Shown: positions 37,690-51,254, numbered from the stretch's first letter. The stretch is DNA of 64,000 bases from Gerris lacustris (GCA_951217055.1 OX578279.1:31708173-31772172), one strand, 5' to 3'. The notes: generated by a model from the letters alone, not told the origin. Numbers and translations are program-made.

Positions 37690-37850
37690 GTAGCCTTTAC
37701 CGAACTGCTCTACCGTGTTTCTTTACCCATCATTCTTTAATTATCGAAGTTAAGCATTATCGAGCATGGTATTTACGAGTGTCCAGGTGTAGTAGGGTTG
37801 GGTGACCGCTATGTAAAAGAATGTGGCTTGGCATATCCTCCAGGGCATCG
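37690..37850 (+). pseudogene. Diverged 5S rRNA relic
   Basis: TCGAAGTTAAGCATTATCGA (37744) followed by GCATGGT, and then TTGGGTGACCGCT (37798-37810), matches the central and 3' conserved blocks of animal 5S rRNA. About 17 extra bases separate the blocks compared with true 5S, and the 5' third is barely recognisable, so it is a pseudogene or a 5S-derived SINE. Confidence 0.55.
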
Positions 37851-38440
37851 GCCGAGAGGTCACTAGTATCAAGGTTCAGCTTAAGTTTACTATTGTATTC
37901 TAAATTCACTTTTTTGTACTCAAAATATTATTAGGAATTTTTAGATTTTGATATAATCTTAGAGCTTATTTACTTGATGATATTTAATAAAAAGAAGTAT
38001 AGTTTCAATTTATTAGATGGTTCTACACATATTATAATATGTATATTAATCGATAATGGTTTTTAAATAACTTATCGTCTAAATCAGGCGGACATTTGAA
38101 TGGAGTTGTTTGCTGCAAATTTTTATTCGTATTGTAATGAATTTAAAGTAGCCGAACCTGTAATTAAACTAACCTGAGTATAACTAAACCTAAACAAATG
38201 ACACGAAATTATAAATAAACTTGGCAATACAAATTTCCAGAAGTCTAAAAAGAAATATAATAGTAGAAACTTTTTATAGGTAAAAGAGAAATACATACTT
38301 GATTTCTTAAGTTCTTGTCTTGTAAATAATAATAATTTAAATTCTATTTATTTCTTATTTGTAATATGAGGTATATTTAAATATAAAAAGTTCCCCACGG
38401 ATTAGCTTTTAAGAGGTATAAGAGTTAACATTTATTTCAC

Positions 38441-38880
38441 CGTTCGTTGGCTTTCAAATTGATCAAAGGCTTACTTAAACTTAACTTACGAGAACGTAAC
38501 GAACTGTATCCAACAAACGGTACAAGACAAGAATTCTATGCACGCGCTCAAAGTTATCTCTCATCAACATATTTCTCATCTACTATACCATTCCCAAGCC
38601 ATCCTCTGCGTATTGGAATAAACTTATGGATAATACTAAACGTACTAATTACTATAGGCTCAGTATTATAACGAATTCCCTTAATCACTCAGTTCTCATA
38701 CCTATTAACCTACATTAAACCTCTAAACAATCTTATCAACCGTGACCTCGGATTCTCTTGCTATTCTAAATTTAATGGATCGTTAGCTTCTCGTCCAAAT
38801 TTACTCCTTCAAGTGATATAATTCAAACCACCATCAATATTATGTAAGACGAGTTGGCCTCGTGTCCTGAACACCTTTTA
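38441..38880. other. C-rich, AT-poor-in-G block of unknown origin
   Basis: The plus strand has many C and few G over ~430 bp, unlike its surroundings. A 74-codon plus frame (38447-38671) and broken minus frames exist, none recognised. A strand-biased retroelement fragment is the likeliest explanation. Confidence 0.3.
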
Positions 38881-38921
38881 CTCTTAGATTAACTTTAATA
38901 TTAACATTTCAGAACATGTTC

Positions 38922-39045
38922 TAATCTATAACTATCATTGTCTATAACTACAACTAATCTAATCTATAACTATCTGCAACTATAACTATCTGGAATCTGG
39001 ATCTATAACTATCATTCTATAACTAACATCTATAACTATCATTGC
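38922..39045 (+). repeat. Irregular TCTATAACTATC minisatellite
   Basis: CTATAACTA recurs about nine times with variable spacers (for example ATCTATAACTATCATT). The block ends at ATTGCAAAGCG. Unequal copies suggest an old, decayed array. Confidence 0.7.
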
Positions 39046-42000
39046 AAAGCGTTCATTTTTCTAAATAGTGCATAACTTATATCAGCTTTATAATAACTAA
39101 TAACACATGTTTTAACAAATTTCACACTCATTTATATATTATAGCCTTTGTAATACTCTTCATTTCCACAAATCTTAAAATATGATAAATCTGATTAAAA
39201 ATTTCTCCTAATTTATTTAATATATTTAATTGAAAATGTATTTCTTCGTTTTACCAAATGTATTAAAAAAATATATTTTAATTTAGAAATTCCATAACAT
39301 AATTAATGCATTAAGAAAAAAATTCACATTATAATTAATAATAAAAATGTTTTTCACAAGATTATTACAATCCACATTGCCAGTTTTTAGCTGTAATTTT
39401 TTTTTGATATGAATATATATCCCTTTAGTTTGATATTCTTTAATTTTCTATAGTACTTATACAATAATTTTTATTTTATAATAAATGCCTCTGAGTTTTG
39501 TGCCCTGAAAAAGGAAGAATTATCGTGGGAGTTGAAAATTCTGATTATTACTATTGAAATGTATATCATCCTTTGTGTTTATTTCCTTGTTTTATGTAAA
39601 CAGTTCATCCTCGTAACATTTTTATTTGTTTAATTTTCAAAGATTATGTATTAATCTTAAATCCGAATTCAGCAGTGTTTAGTTTGCTTATATATTGGAG
39701 TAGCACGTATTCTAGATCAAGATAAATATATTACATATTTATCGGTTTGTTTTTAATTTTCTCTTACTGTAGCTATGGTCTATAACTACTACCCGCTTTA
39801 TTTAACTACACTCCATGACCTGATATCTTTTTAGATTTTTTTTCGATATAATCTGGATACAAATTAGAGTGTCTACAACTGTTCAAAAGAAGCAAAGTTG
39901 TAGTTTGAGAAGAAAATGTGGTTTATTATTTGTCTTTTATTTTATTATTTCTTATAACTACAAAAATCTGATTGAAATTGAAACCACTGATTTGAAGAGT
40001 AATATATACTTTTAAAAGTGTCAACGTTAGCTCTTTTGAAAGTTCATTACACTCATTTTATAAAATTCTTTTGTTTAACAGTAAACTACTTGTATTAAAG
40101 TATTCATAATCTATTCTTATATATTTTTACGTACAGCATTGGGTAAAAAAGGATATGTTTTTAAGTAATCCCTACAGTTGAAAGTTCTTTAGTTCTACTG
40201 TCGTTTGAGTTATAACAAGACTATGTGATCCTCTCTGGAAATTAATTTTATATTATTACTTAATATTTTATACCTCAACTTTGAAGATAAATTAATTGTT
40301 ATTGTCGCAGCACAAGAGTATTTAGTGAAAAAATCAATATTATTTTTATGCTATACTTACAGCGTACAGTGCTTTCCTTAACCTTGTGATAATTAGTGCA
40401 TCTATTAACCCTAATTAGTAACTTTTCAAACTAATCTTTAAACGTAAACGCGTTCTCGTTTTTCTTATACAATGGTTAAGAAAAATGAAATCCTTGTTTA
40501 TTTTTTTTTTTTTATTCTCTTTCTTTTATGCAATACAAAAATATGACTCGTGGTATTTTTAACTTTTGTTTAATTATTTTTCGTTGATGACAAAGGCGAG
40601 AGCTCTGCGTCATGTTTGAGTCGTTTTCATTTCACCCTTCTATAGACTGAAACCATACACCTGCTTCACTTCTAAAGCCAGATCATATTTCTTAACTCTT
40701 TAATTCTTGCAGCTGCTATTTATTTTAAACGTACAAAAAGTTATATAAATGTTATCCGAGCTAATTTCTTAAGTAATTCGCAATTTTTGTAATTAATACT
40801 TAAACGTTATTGGATAGTAGCTTTAAAAGAATGATCAATTAAAAATTGATTCTTCTTTACTTTTCTAATCAATAATAATTATCAAGAATGTACCATATTA
40901 CTATAAATAAAATTGCATTTAATTATTGTAATTATTATTATAGTGAAATTAGCCCATTAGTAATATTTCCAGTCTATGAGAAAATTAAAGGATATAAATG
41001 AACATAACTTAGATATTTCAACCTTGACTTTGTGGAGTTATTTAACCTCACTATAATTATAAATGTAGTAGTATGGTAAAGTATTAAGTAGTAGGTGTGG
41101 TTGAAACTGGTCCAAATTAATTTTACAGTTTTTCTATAATTCCTATAACAGAAACAGGTTTATTCTATCAATAATAGTAATAAGTACAATAATGAAAGTG
41201 TTAAAATATTAATTATAAAAATACTCTAAACTCTAAATCATAAAACCCCGGTTACTCTTTGAGCTTAGTGTTGCCAAGCATTGATAGAATGTTTAAGTAT
41301 CCCAAGATTCAGAGGCGGAGGTTCCGGGTTATTGATCGTTTCTTTAGTTTCTAACTTGTTTCAAACATGGAAGACTCTAAAGGTCTAAGATTCTTTTGTT
41401 TCTGGACGTCGAAGATAAAAGAAAAAAATTAAACTCAAAGGGCACTTCTTTTTTTCATTTGATCAATAATTGGACTTAAAAGACTACTTAAGTTCAATTT
41501 ACAGCCCGGCAGTTAAATAATTAATTTTTAGTAATATATTTGTAAAGGATATTTCTCCTTTTTTTTAAGTTTAAGAATTTAAATTACATTTTGTTGATCA
41601 ATGTAACCTGTAACCATTTATACATATCGATATAACGTGTCCTTTTATTTCCCCATTCTTCTTGATTTAGGATATTTTAAAATTTTGAATCAAGTACGTT
41701 AACCAATTTTCCTAGCAACATTTTTCGAAAACATAAACCTTAAAAAGGCTAATTATTTCCGGGGAATGCCGGGTTTTAAAAAAAATTGAAAAAAAGCTTA
41801 TCGTTCATTTGTTGCAGCTTAATGAAGGAGTTTTGTATGAGACCGGTTAGTTTTCGTATCTATTTAAGAAGAGCTGAAGTTGAGATGATTAAGTAAATCA
41901 TAACAAACCAAAAAAAAAAAAAAAACAAATCTCCTAACTGGTTTTAAAGACGTGAAGGACTTCAGCCGAATATAGTTTTAAGTTTTCTATGAAGAGTTGT

Positions 42001-42345
42001 TGCATTTCCTTGCTTCCTGTGATAAATTTAGGAAGTAAATGTATGTAAAGCCTAAAGTATTAACTTGAAAACGAAAATAATTATAAGAATGCTAATATGA
42101 AGTGAAAAGTTATGTCATTTTGTCTTGTGGGTAAAAAAGTTCATATTATGGTTTCCGGATTTAGTATTTAATATTCTCAACCGGTGTTTTACAGTTATCT
42201 CTAGCAGTAGAATGTATGAGGAAGTGTGATATATGCGCAAGGACTGGTTCTTGTTGGTATCTAGTTTGCTTTCTACGTTTTAAGTGATTTATTGAGGGCT
42301 AGGACTCAAGAACTCTATTAAATGTTTTTTTTTTTTTTTGCTTTT
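39046..42345. other. AT-rich intron, no gene seen
   Basis: No conserved exon or strong repeat was recognised. Confidence 0.4.
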
Positions 42346-42349
42346 GCTT

Positions 42350-43112
42350 TTGCTTCGGAAGATGCCGAAGGTAACGGAAGCATTGTTATTGTTCTGCTGA
42401 ACAAAATTTTTTATGTAATCGATTTCATCAATTCCTGGACAGCACATTTCATACATTTTTGGTCTCTTGTCGGTCTGTCGTTTAACATTTCTGTGAACCA
42501 CCATATCTCAGAAACTATTGTAGTCCACAGGCCACCATAAGAAGTGAGTCGCTGATTGATAAAGTTTTCTTACCTTATGGAATCGCTTATTTATGCCGTG
42601 TCCACCGATGAATTGGGTATATGGCAACTGGGCGCTGGGCCATTTCTTTTTTGTTGACATGCCAAACTTGCCCTTCTGCGGGAACATTGAAAAGAGATAG
42701 ATAAAGTTTTGATTTTCATAGGATCGTTTAATTAAATTATTTAAAAAACAGTGGTACACGTGGCCACCGATAAGAGTGGTCCGTTTGGGGTGTCCACCGC
42801 CCCAAACATATCGCTCTGCGGGGACGTTGAAAAGAAAACGGCCCACTCGTATCGGTGGCCACCTTTACCACTGTTTTTGAAATAATTTAATTAAATGATC
42901 CTGTGAAAATCAAAACTTTATCTATCTCTTTTCAATGTTCCCGCAGAAGGGCAAGTTTGGCATGTCAACAAAAAAGAAATGGCCCAGCGCCCAGTTGCCA
43001 TATACTCAATTCATCGGTGGACTCAGCATAAATAAGCGATTCCATAAGGTAAGAAAACTTTATCAATCAGCGACTCACTTCTTATGGTGGCCTGGGGACT
43101 ATTGATACTTTA

Positions 43113-43144
<32 letters not shown>

Positions 43145-43264
43145 CCAACTTAGACAAATTTAAAATAAAAGGAAGGACAATAATGTGTCGTAAAAGCATA
43201 ACATTATTTGAGTACGTTATTGAACGCGAGGTAGCTATGTGCCACAATAATTGGCAGGCAATTT
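42350..43264 (-). mobile_element. Stem-loop-family repeat, copy 5, split by a palindrome
   Basis: The 5' part (GCTTCGGAAGATGCCGAAGG, hairpin partly retained, to 42520) and the tail (GAGGTAGCTATGTGCCACAA, to 43264) belong to the same family as the copies at 28.9 and 59.6 kb. The middle is displaced by the 577-bp palindrome, and a long A-run (about 43122-43143) follows it. Confidence 0.6.
42521..43097. mobile_element. 577-bp near-perfect palindromic insertion
   Basis: The left arm (42521 to about 42776) and right arm (about 42848 to 43097) are almost exact reverse complements: CCACCATAAGAAGTGAGTCG pairs with 43074-43093, and ATGGCAACTGGGCGCTGGGC pairs with ~42985-43005. The short centre itself folds (GTTTGGGG...CCCCAAAC). 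ACTATTG flanks both ends directly (42514-42520 and 43098-43104), consistent with a 7-bp target duplication. The high arm identity implies recent arrival or continuing arm homogenisation. ORFs on the minus strand follow from the symmetry. Confidence 0.8.
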
Positions 43265-45100
43265 ATGGGAGTTTTATTTCCAACTGTAAAAAAAGTTAAA
43301 TATGTTTTTGGTTTAGTTCTTTATTTGTTTTTTTATCTTCCTTAATATCTTTTTAGTTATATTGATTTTATCTCATTGTGGTATAAACAAGTCAAGTTAA
43401 CTCTAATAATGGACAGTTTTGGATAGTCTTCTACCTTGTTGTTTTATTAATATGGTCTTAATCGGGTCTTATTACACTGTTTGCTGTACTAGTTTGAATT
43501 GAATCAGGTATAGTCCGGTAGCCAGTTTATAGGTCTTAAGTTTAAATAAGGTATTGCATGTGACTCACGTATAGAACGATGCCATATTTAGTTGTTGCCT
43601 GGTTAGCCTGTCTGAGAAGTAGTTTTTCTACAGTTGGTGTGAGTTAGAAGTTGTCACCCCCTTTTGTGTAGTTGTGTTCCCCCGTCGACTCGCTGCAGTC
43701 ATCTGTCCTAGTTGGAACAGATGTGAGGAAATCTTTTTTTGTTTTATTTCGTTGTTGGCTGTGTTTCACTAGAATCTTGTCTTTTGTGTATATTTCACTG
43801 TGGTTCCGATCCCCATATGAAAGCAGAAGGTGTGCGCGCAATATCTGCCCTAACCGTTTTCCTGACATCTGACATTTGTTTTATTCTTAGCTAATTGCTG
43901 TGATTATTACCATCTTCAAGAGACATTCATTTTAATCTTAATAGTTCATTATATTGTGATTTATGTCAATTATCGCCAGAGTACTGTCACTCCCTAGTAA
44001 ATTCGTGGTGTCTTGAACCATGTGGGAAATCATTATTATTTTGGCATGATGATTTCATTACCCTATAACAATAATTAAGGATAGCATTGCCGTGTCTTAA
44101 ACAAATTTATTCAGACTTCTTATAGACAATACATTAGCATGAAGATCTTCCAATAACAACTGCCAATTATCATTAAAGTTTTTTCTTCTTTTAAAAACCG
44201 AATTAGTTCTGATTTAATATATTCTACTGATTGAACTTAAGATTGCCTTAGAATATTTAATTATCATTAAATCTATGTATAAAGTATAGACAGGCTTAAT
44301 TTATGTTTAATCTGTATTTAATAAACTAAATATCTGTGATAATTAGCACTTGTTCTAAGTTTTCCATGTATTTTTTTTATTATAGTATATGAAAACTATA
44401 TATATTTTTTTTAAATATTTATTTGTATAAATTTTTATTCTCAGATGGTTTTTACAAATTAATGTATTCATAATTTAGTTTTATTATTAAGGCCACGATT
44501 TTGTATCTTGGTGACTATTAATTAAATGAAAATGGGAGAAGATAAATGAAAATGAAAGAACAATATATTTCAAGAGACTCGGTCATTTAAACTACATTGT
44601 TATTTATTTATTTTTTAAATGCTACATGTTCGTCTTATTTATTATTAAACTATGTTTCTTTATAGTTGATATTATTTCTTTATTAATAGTAGTAGAAATA
44701 ATCATGAACGTGTTAAAAGTATGATTGTCAAATGTAAGCAGAAAAACAATTTTTTATTGACCGCATCTCATGAAATGTGTTTTTATTTGTACATATATTA
44801 AATATAAATAGCAATGCATTTCCATGAATTACAATATTTATGTGAATGCGATACTTATATAAAGAAATAAGAAGTAAACCCAGATAATGCATGACATTCT
44901 AAACATCTGAAAATATTCTATTTATATAACAGGTTTTCACTTATTTTTACCTCGAGAGTTGACGCATAAGATATTTTTGGATTTAAATGGCGCACGAACT
45001 AAAAGAAAATTAAATTTCGTGTTTTGTTTGTTTTAATTGGATTATCAAGCCATGTGCACGTTTCATAGTTCTTGTGATGATTAAACTGTGGTGTGTTAGT
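43265..45100. promoter_or_regulatory. Upstream region of the 45.1-kb first exon
   Basis: A GC-richer patch at 43630-43870 (GTCGACTCGCTGCAG, GTGTGCGCGC) lies ~1.3 kb before the first coding exon. The last 200 bp before the ATG contain no clear TATA box. The transcription start cannot be placed; promoter status is inferred only from the closed first exon downstream. Confidence 0.3.
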
Positions 45101-45144
45101 TGTGTTGAAATCGACACGAGCCTTCATTGGCTCCAGATTTAATC

Positions 45145-45247
45145 ATGATGTGTGCCGGCGGTCTCCGACTGAGGAAGAAGAAGCAGAGATGTCTTGTTGA
45201 CGCCGGCACGGGCAACTGTTACACAAAGTGCCCCTCGCCTATACCAG
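45145..45247 (+). CDS. Alternative first coding exon, 34 codons plus one base
   Basis: This is an island of clearly higher GC in AT-rich DNA. Translation starts at tandem ATG ATG (45145, 45148). An in-frame TGA at 45106-45108 closes the frame upstream, so this is a true N-terminal start. The peptide begins MMCAGGLRLRKKKQRC and ends CYTKCPSPIP. It has a basic patch at residues 8-15 and cysteines at 3, 16, 25 and 29, with no signal peptide or membrane segment. The exon ends CCAG|GTACAC in phase 1; read-through into the intron meets a stop within about 14 codons. The terminal G plus the leading GT of the microexon at 55501 makes Gly, giving ...PSPIP-G-MYPEHLFK-G. Being downstream of microexon 1, this start can only use microexon 2. 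The basic patch could be a nuclear-localisation or membrane-binding segment (inference). Family not recognised. Confidence 0.72.
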
Positions 45248-45785
45248 GTACACAAGTCGTATTCATAGTCCTATTTAGAATTTAACTTTATGCTGATAAT
45301 CGAAACAATATAGGCTTTCCGGTGAATATCCACGTTTATCTTCTACCACCGAAAAACATCTTCTGGAGTGTGTGCCACAAATAAACATTGAGGGCTACAA
45401 AATGCTTAAAACTATTTAAGATTTTTGTAGGAAAAAAATCTTTTCTCAAGAAGACCGCTTAAAAGACCTATTTAATATATGATTACTTTAATCATATATG
45501 ATAACTATAATTTAATATGATAACTTTAGCATTAGATTAGTCTTATCAGATTAAGTGCGTAAAAAACAAATATGATGATGTCTTTAAAAAGCCTACCTAT
45601 TATCTTTTACTAATTTAATATTATAGAAAATCTATTATTATTGTAGCAGCTAACAACAACAATTATATTTTACCTTTACCTACCGAGCCCCTGAATATCT
45701 AATTAAACTAAATTTAATGGATTAGATCGTATACTGTAATTATGATGATGGTTCCAGTTTTGCTCAGATTTGGAAGTTTATCTAA

Positions 45786-45996
45786 AGCTAGGTACACAAT
45801 GGTCAAGATAAAATGAGACTCTCCATTCTACCATCTTGCACAATGGTTACGTTATGGAATGAGTCTGTGACGACAAACTACTAACAGAAACAAAAGAAAT
45901 TCAACATAGACTATCAAAAAGAGGAGTTAATTCTCCCTTACTCCCTTCCAACCCTATAACTAACCGTAATCTTACCATTGTGTGGATGGTTTTAGC
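45786..45996. repeat. Possible MITE with imperfect ends
   Basis: GCTAGGTACACAATGGTCAAGAT (split here as GCTAGGTACACAATGG + TCAAGAT) at the left resembles the complement of TCTTACCATTGTGTGGATGG near the right end. Shared core CACAATGG. Target duplication not seen. Confidence 0.35.
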
Positions 45997-48900
45997 ATTA
46001 TTAACCGTGTAATGTTTGTTAAACTTAAATTTAATATGTAGTTTTATATATATTACTATTTACTTATTTTATAATTACCATATATAATGTACGTTTTGTG
46101 AATTTTAATGACTGCATAAAGTGCTTTCAATATAGCTTGTTAAGGATAAGCCTCGTACACTCAAAAAAAACGAAGTAATAAATTCTCAAAGAAAGTACTA
46201 CGTATTTTATTTTAAATATTGGGGTATTTCACATTAGATTTTTTAATAATTAAATTTCTCTTACTAAACTCTCATGTAATTAACCTTTTCCTTGCATTTA
46301 TTTGGAACATTAAATCAAACGTAATAAGATATAGAAAAGCTTTAGAATCCTGAGAAGAAAGTTCCACAATCCAACAAAAGCTCCCACGATCTTGTGTTAG
46401 TTAACAGAACTAAAAACTAGGCACTAGCCGGTGTTATACTTGGGTTTATTTATAGTCCGAAAATGTTAGTCTGACTACAAAAAATGTTGTTGATATACTG
46501 ACCTAGTTAGATTTATAAAACCCATCAAAAAGATCTCTGAAGTCAATAAGCTATTACAATTTTAGAAACAAAGTACATAAACTATTTTACTTATATTTAA
46601 ATATTCTCGTTTTATTTTTGTTCGACCTAGACAATATACAGAACAATAAATATGGACGAATTCATCATCAAATCAATAGCAAAATGTTCCTTATAGATCG
46701 GATTTAATCTGTTTAATTGGTTATCATCTGTATATTTCAACAACAACGATGACCAATTGAAGAAGTAGCTTATGCCAGTCTCTACTGTTAATATATAGGT
46801 ATTCGACATTTGCTATAATATGCTGATCACAAACTCTGATTCTCAGGTCAATTATTATCCTTTAAGTTTTATTTAATTTGATTAATCCAAGAATCCATTT
46901 GTAAGTAAATTAATTTCCTTACCAAAATTATTTCAATATAAATCTTCAAAAGTAATAATAATTTCCTTGATAATTAGATTTATCCAATGTCCTTGCTATA
47001 TTTCAAGGTCAGAACCTGCCCTTCCAGTTAATTCAAGTTAACATTTATCCATAGACTTGCAATAACGTTATTTTAATCCGGCTATGAATATAATGATAAG
47101 GCAGCTCAAATTAATTGCTGTTTTAATGGCGCCATAACGTCACTCTTGAAAAGGGCATTGACAGGGTTAGAGAAGCCGTAATTATCCTGTTTATTTATTA
47201 CTATCCATTATACGTTTTAGTAGCTGACACTCAGTTTTTCGTATCGATTCTAAAGCCAATTTAAGGTGGTTTAGTTTGGCATTATTACACTTCACAGAAT
47301 TTGAACCTTGTAATCTATCCTAATATATAATAATTTATGTTTTTTATATTTGTCTATAAGGATGATTTATTTAAAAATGAAATCTGTGCACAAATTTGTT
47401 TTTTACTCATACTACTATTCTTTAGAGCTTCGGTGATATCAGAGTTAAATTAGTAGAAAAACGGAAACTATCGTTAAAAAGTCTACTACGGTTTGATCTA
47501 CATACATATTTGTTGATAAGGCTAAGAGATAACTATGTAATTATTTAGATATTATAATATCTTGTTCTGACTGGGCAAGGCAGAACGCATTTTGGTAAAA
47601 CCATCAAAACATATGTGCTACGCTTATTAACGGCTGTGTGATAATCATATATTACGGTTTTATCGCAGGAAATTGTTCTTGAATATTTATTATTACACTT
47701 ATCTACCCCCACACTGCGCTTCCGTATACTTTTTTTTTTTTTATTACATTTGTATTATCAGGGAAACATGAACTGTATGTCGGTTTTAGCTAATGTCACT
47801 GAATTAATTTAAACATTTAAGTGTGTTCAAATTATGTAAATTCAGCTTTGACACTTGGGCTTAGTAATAAATTCCATTGAAATAACATATTTTTAAGGTT
47901 CTCTTAAAATGAGTCTTGGCTTAATTAACAGCTACCACAGCGACTATAAGATAAAAATCATTTTTTTAACTAAGGAATGAGAGTTGATTCGTTGAAATGT
48001 CCGAGGGATGCCGGGCCCACACATAATGATAATAGCTTTAGAAAAGGAGCCTTTACTAATCGGTCTGTCGGTCCGTTCTTAGGCTTTATAACCTCTTCTT
48101 GTGTGGTCCAATGATTTGCTACACATTGTACGAGATCTTAGTCTTTGATGTATCTTTAAACAACAACAAAAAATTCTTTTAGGGTTTTTAAGTTGTATCT
48201 TTTTTTGACCTAACAGTGTGGGTTGTGGGTGGGATCTTCTTTTATGTCGAAATTTTTGCATTTATGAAGAAACTAAATTAAGAATCTCAAACTAGTAACT
48301 TTGTTTTTAAATATTCCTGAATTTTTTTTTTACATTTAATATGATAGACAGCTTTCTAGCTTGGTAAGTACCTCAGGAAGTGATTTTATTGTAAGGAAGA
48401 TAAGGAAAAAGATAATTCAAATTGATATTGTAGCATTCTATAAAACAAATCACCAATTGTTTCCTTTAAAGCGAATCAAATAAGGAAAAACTAAAATATT
48501 ATTCAGAAAACTATAATTTTAGGTCTTATCAGTGGCGCCATCAAGTGTCGCATCCTGTGTATGAGTATGTAAATATATTTAATATTTTCAACTTAAGCAA
48601 AATTTATACTGTGCTTTTTTTAAGAAAGCAGATTGATCTGTAAATAATTTTAATTAGTTTAATTAAAATGGAACAATACGTTTGATGACTGACGTACAGG
48701 ACTTTTTTTTTATTGTTAAAATATGTTCTTTCTAACTAATGTAGAAAACTATTATCTTGAATTTATTTGGTTAAAGTTAAAACTATTTTTCAGAAGTATA
48801 ATGTTTTATCTCTATTAGTTAAATTAAGTTTAGTACAATATTCGTTGTAGGTAATGTTAGAGAGGGAGTTCATACATATTCAAATTAGAAGCCTAAGATC

Positions 48901-49753
48901 CTTACTCATTGAAAATACTTCTTCTAACTATTTAAACAATATAGTTAATATAATATGATAAGAACTACCTAATCCGATAGAAGTATTTATACTTTTATAG
49001 TAATTGCACGATTTTTATAAATATAATAGACCGTAGTAACCTGCATTTTTTTTACAAAGATCTCTATCTGTAGAATTTCTATTTAAAATCGTGATTATGA
49101 TGTAAAAGAAAATAAATTTATAATGTATTCCCGACTCTCGACTGGAGTCCGTAAATTGATTACACTTCTTATAACTATGTATTTTCTCCTAATGACCCAG
49201 CCTAATCGCTTTGTAGAGTGGTAACTTCATTAATATGTTACTTTATTGATTTTCTTATAACATTGTTTTTAAGGATTAAGGCCATCTATTATTTGTCTAA
49301 GTAAAAACTTATATAATAAATCTATTTTTTGTATTTTTTATGTATTGTTTTCTTTTATTTACAAAAAAATAAATAACAAAAAACTTAACTACGTAATATA
49401 TACAGCTTTTATATTGACTCCTTAACTACTAATGTATTATATTGAATAATATATAATTAGTGCTTTACACAAAACTGAACAACTCTTATGTGTGTTAATG
49501 TTGTTTGGTAATTGTAATAATGTTATTGACATACCCTTAAACATTACTTATATGCTGAAATGACTGGACCTATGGTCCATTTATAGCTTTACTTTTTTTA
49601 TATATATAGCAGAGTAAAAGCAGTGCAGTTATACCTATGATTTAGTATTTGATTTATTTTTTACACAGAAAATTTATAGTTTCTACTTTTCAACAATAAT
49701 TTTATCGTTATTGTGGCTTAGCAATAGGAAACAGTAAAATAAATAATGGAAAT
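45997..49753. other. AT-rich intron, no gene seen
   Basis: Only chance ORFs were seen between the first exon and the microsatellite at 49.75 kb. Confidence 0.4.
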
Positions 49754-49773
49754 ACACACACACACACACACAG

Positions 49774-49858
<85 letters not shown>
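49754..49858 (+). repeat. (CA)n(TA)n microsatellite
   Basis: An AC tract with one AG interruption passes directly into ~35 TA units. Long alternating purine-pyrimidine tracts of this kind can extrude or form Z-DNA and are length-variable. Confidence 0.95.
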
Positions 49859-49861
<3 letters not shown>

Positions 49862-51252
49862 TATAACATGTGCTAAATATAACCCCATTTCTCTGTTTTA
49901 TATTTAATTGAACGATTTATACATATTAACTCCACTCTGTCTTTTTTTCATTAGGTCGTGTTTTCCTCTAAACTCTGAACATACATAATTTACAACAATT
50001 GAACTAAATATTTATTCAAGTATTAGTTCAGACTGAAGAGGACATTGAGTGAAATCGACATGAGTTATGTTTGAAAAAACAATTATCATGCCTATCTCTA
50101 ATAGCCTGAATAGTCCTTATATTATATTTATTTTTCAAAAAATATATTTATATTAGCTGAGAGCTTACTATCAACAACCTAAAGTTGATTAAAAGAGGAC
50201 ATAGTATGTTCTTTTGTACGGTAAATTCATTAAATTTGCTCAATAAAATATGTGTCTTTGGCTTGGTTATAAAAGGATATAAGTCAGTCATTTACGATTT
50301 TAGGATCAAGATAGTTATTACAGAAAAGAGTCTGAATCGAAGATATGTATGTATGACATCAGTGTTTTACTTTACTTCAAAAAGTAAGAAGAATCTATAA
50401 GTTTACCTAAATCTGTTTGGAAAGAGGTACTGCAAAAAATGTCTTTTTTGATCCAAGCCGCAGGAATATTCTTTACATATTGAGGTAATGTGGCATGTGG
50501 CTACCGTAAATTGAATACATTGTTAGAGAGAGAATCAAGTTTTTAGCTTCCTGGGGGAAGATTCAGTATATTGTGTGGTTTGTGTTAAAAGTGTCTTCAG
50601 TGATGATTCCTTGGCGGGACATTCTCTGAAGTTACCCAAAGGATCTGGTTCGTCAAGTGTCCGTTGTTTGTAGGCGCTAGTGAGAATGGGTGGAATGCGG
50701 GCTACTTCCTGCTCTCTTTCAACAGTTGTTGAGTTTCTGACCCTTCCTTCACACACCATCTCGAAGCTATTTATTGGCATTTATCCCTCTACAATTCCTA
50801 CCTCATTCATTCGAACCAGTTTTTTTTTAGTTCTAAAGAGCCGCCTTTCTTTGAAAGTACCGTAATGCTATTGGTGTTTAAGACCTGTTCTGGTGCCTCT
50901 TACTTGACCGATGATTTAGTACCGAAGCCTGTTCTCTATGATGTAAGACATTGGCCAAGAACTCTCTTCTGGTTTTAGAGAGTAAAGATCTTGTAAAAAG
51001 TAAATGATGTTCTTTTAAACAATCATCTTCGTTTTTCCAACAGAAATTTCCCATAGATTTCTACGATAAAATCTTTTAATAGGGAGTTATAAGGACAAAA
51101 CTCAGGTAATACATGATTTTAATTGAAATAAGAGATTATAAAAAATTTATAACTCTATTAAAGCGTGAAAAATAATCAAGTTCGATCGATTGCAGTCGAT
51201 ACTTTTTTACCACAAGTATACATTTTTAACAATTGTACAAGCTGCTTGTGTG

Positions 51253-51254
51253 TA

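Noticed and set aside
38447..38671. 74-codon plus-strand ORF as a gene
   Set aside because: Lies in a C-rich block with no recognised similarity and no splice or promoter context.
42289..42846. ORFs in and near the palindrome
   Set aside because: They are within a repeat and a symmetrical insertion; mirror ORFs arise from arm symmetry.
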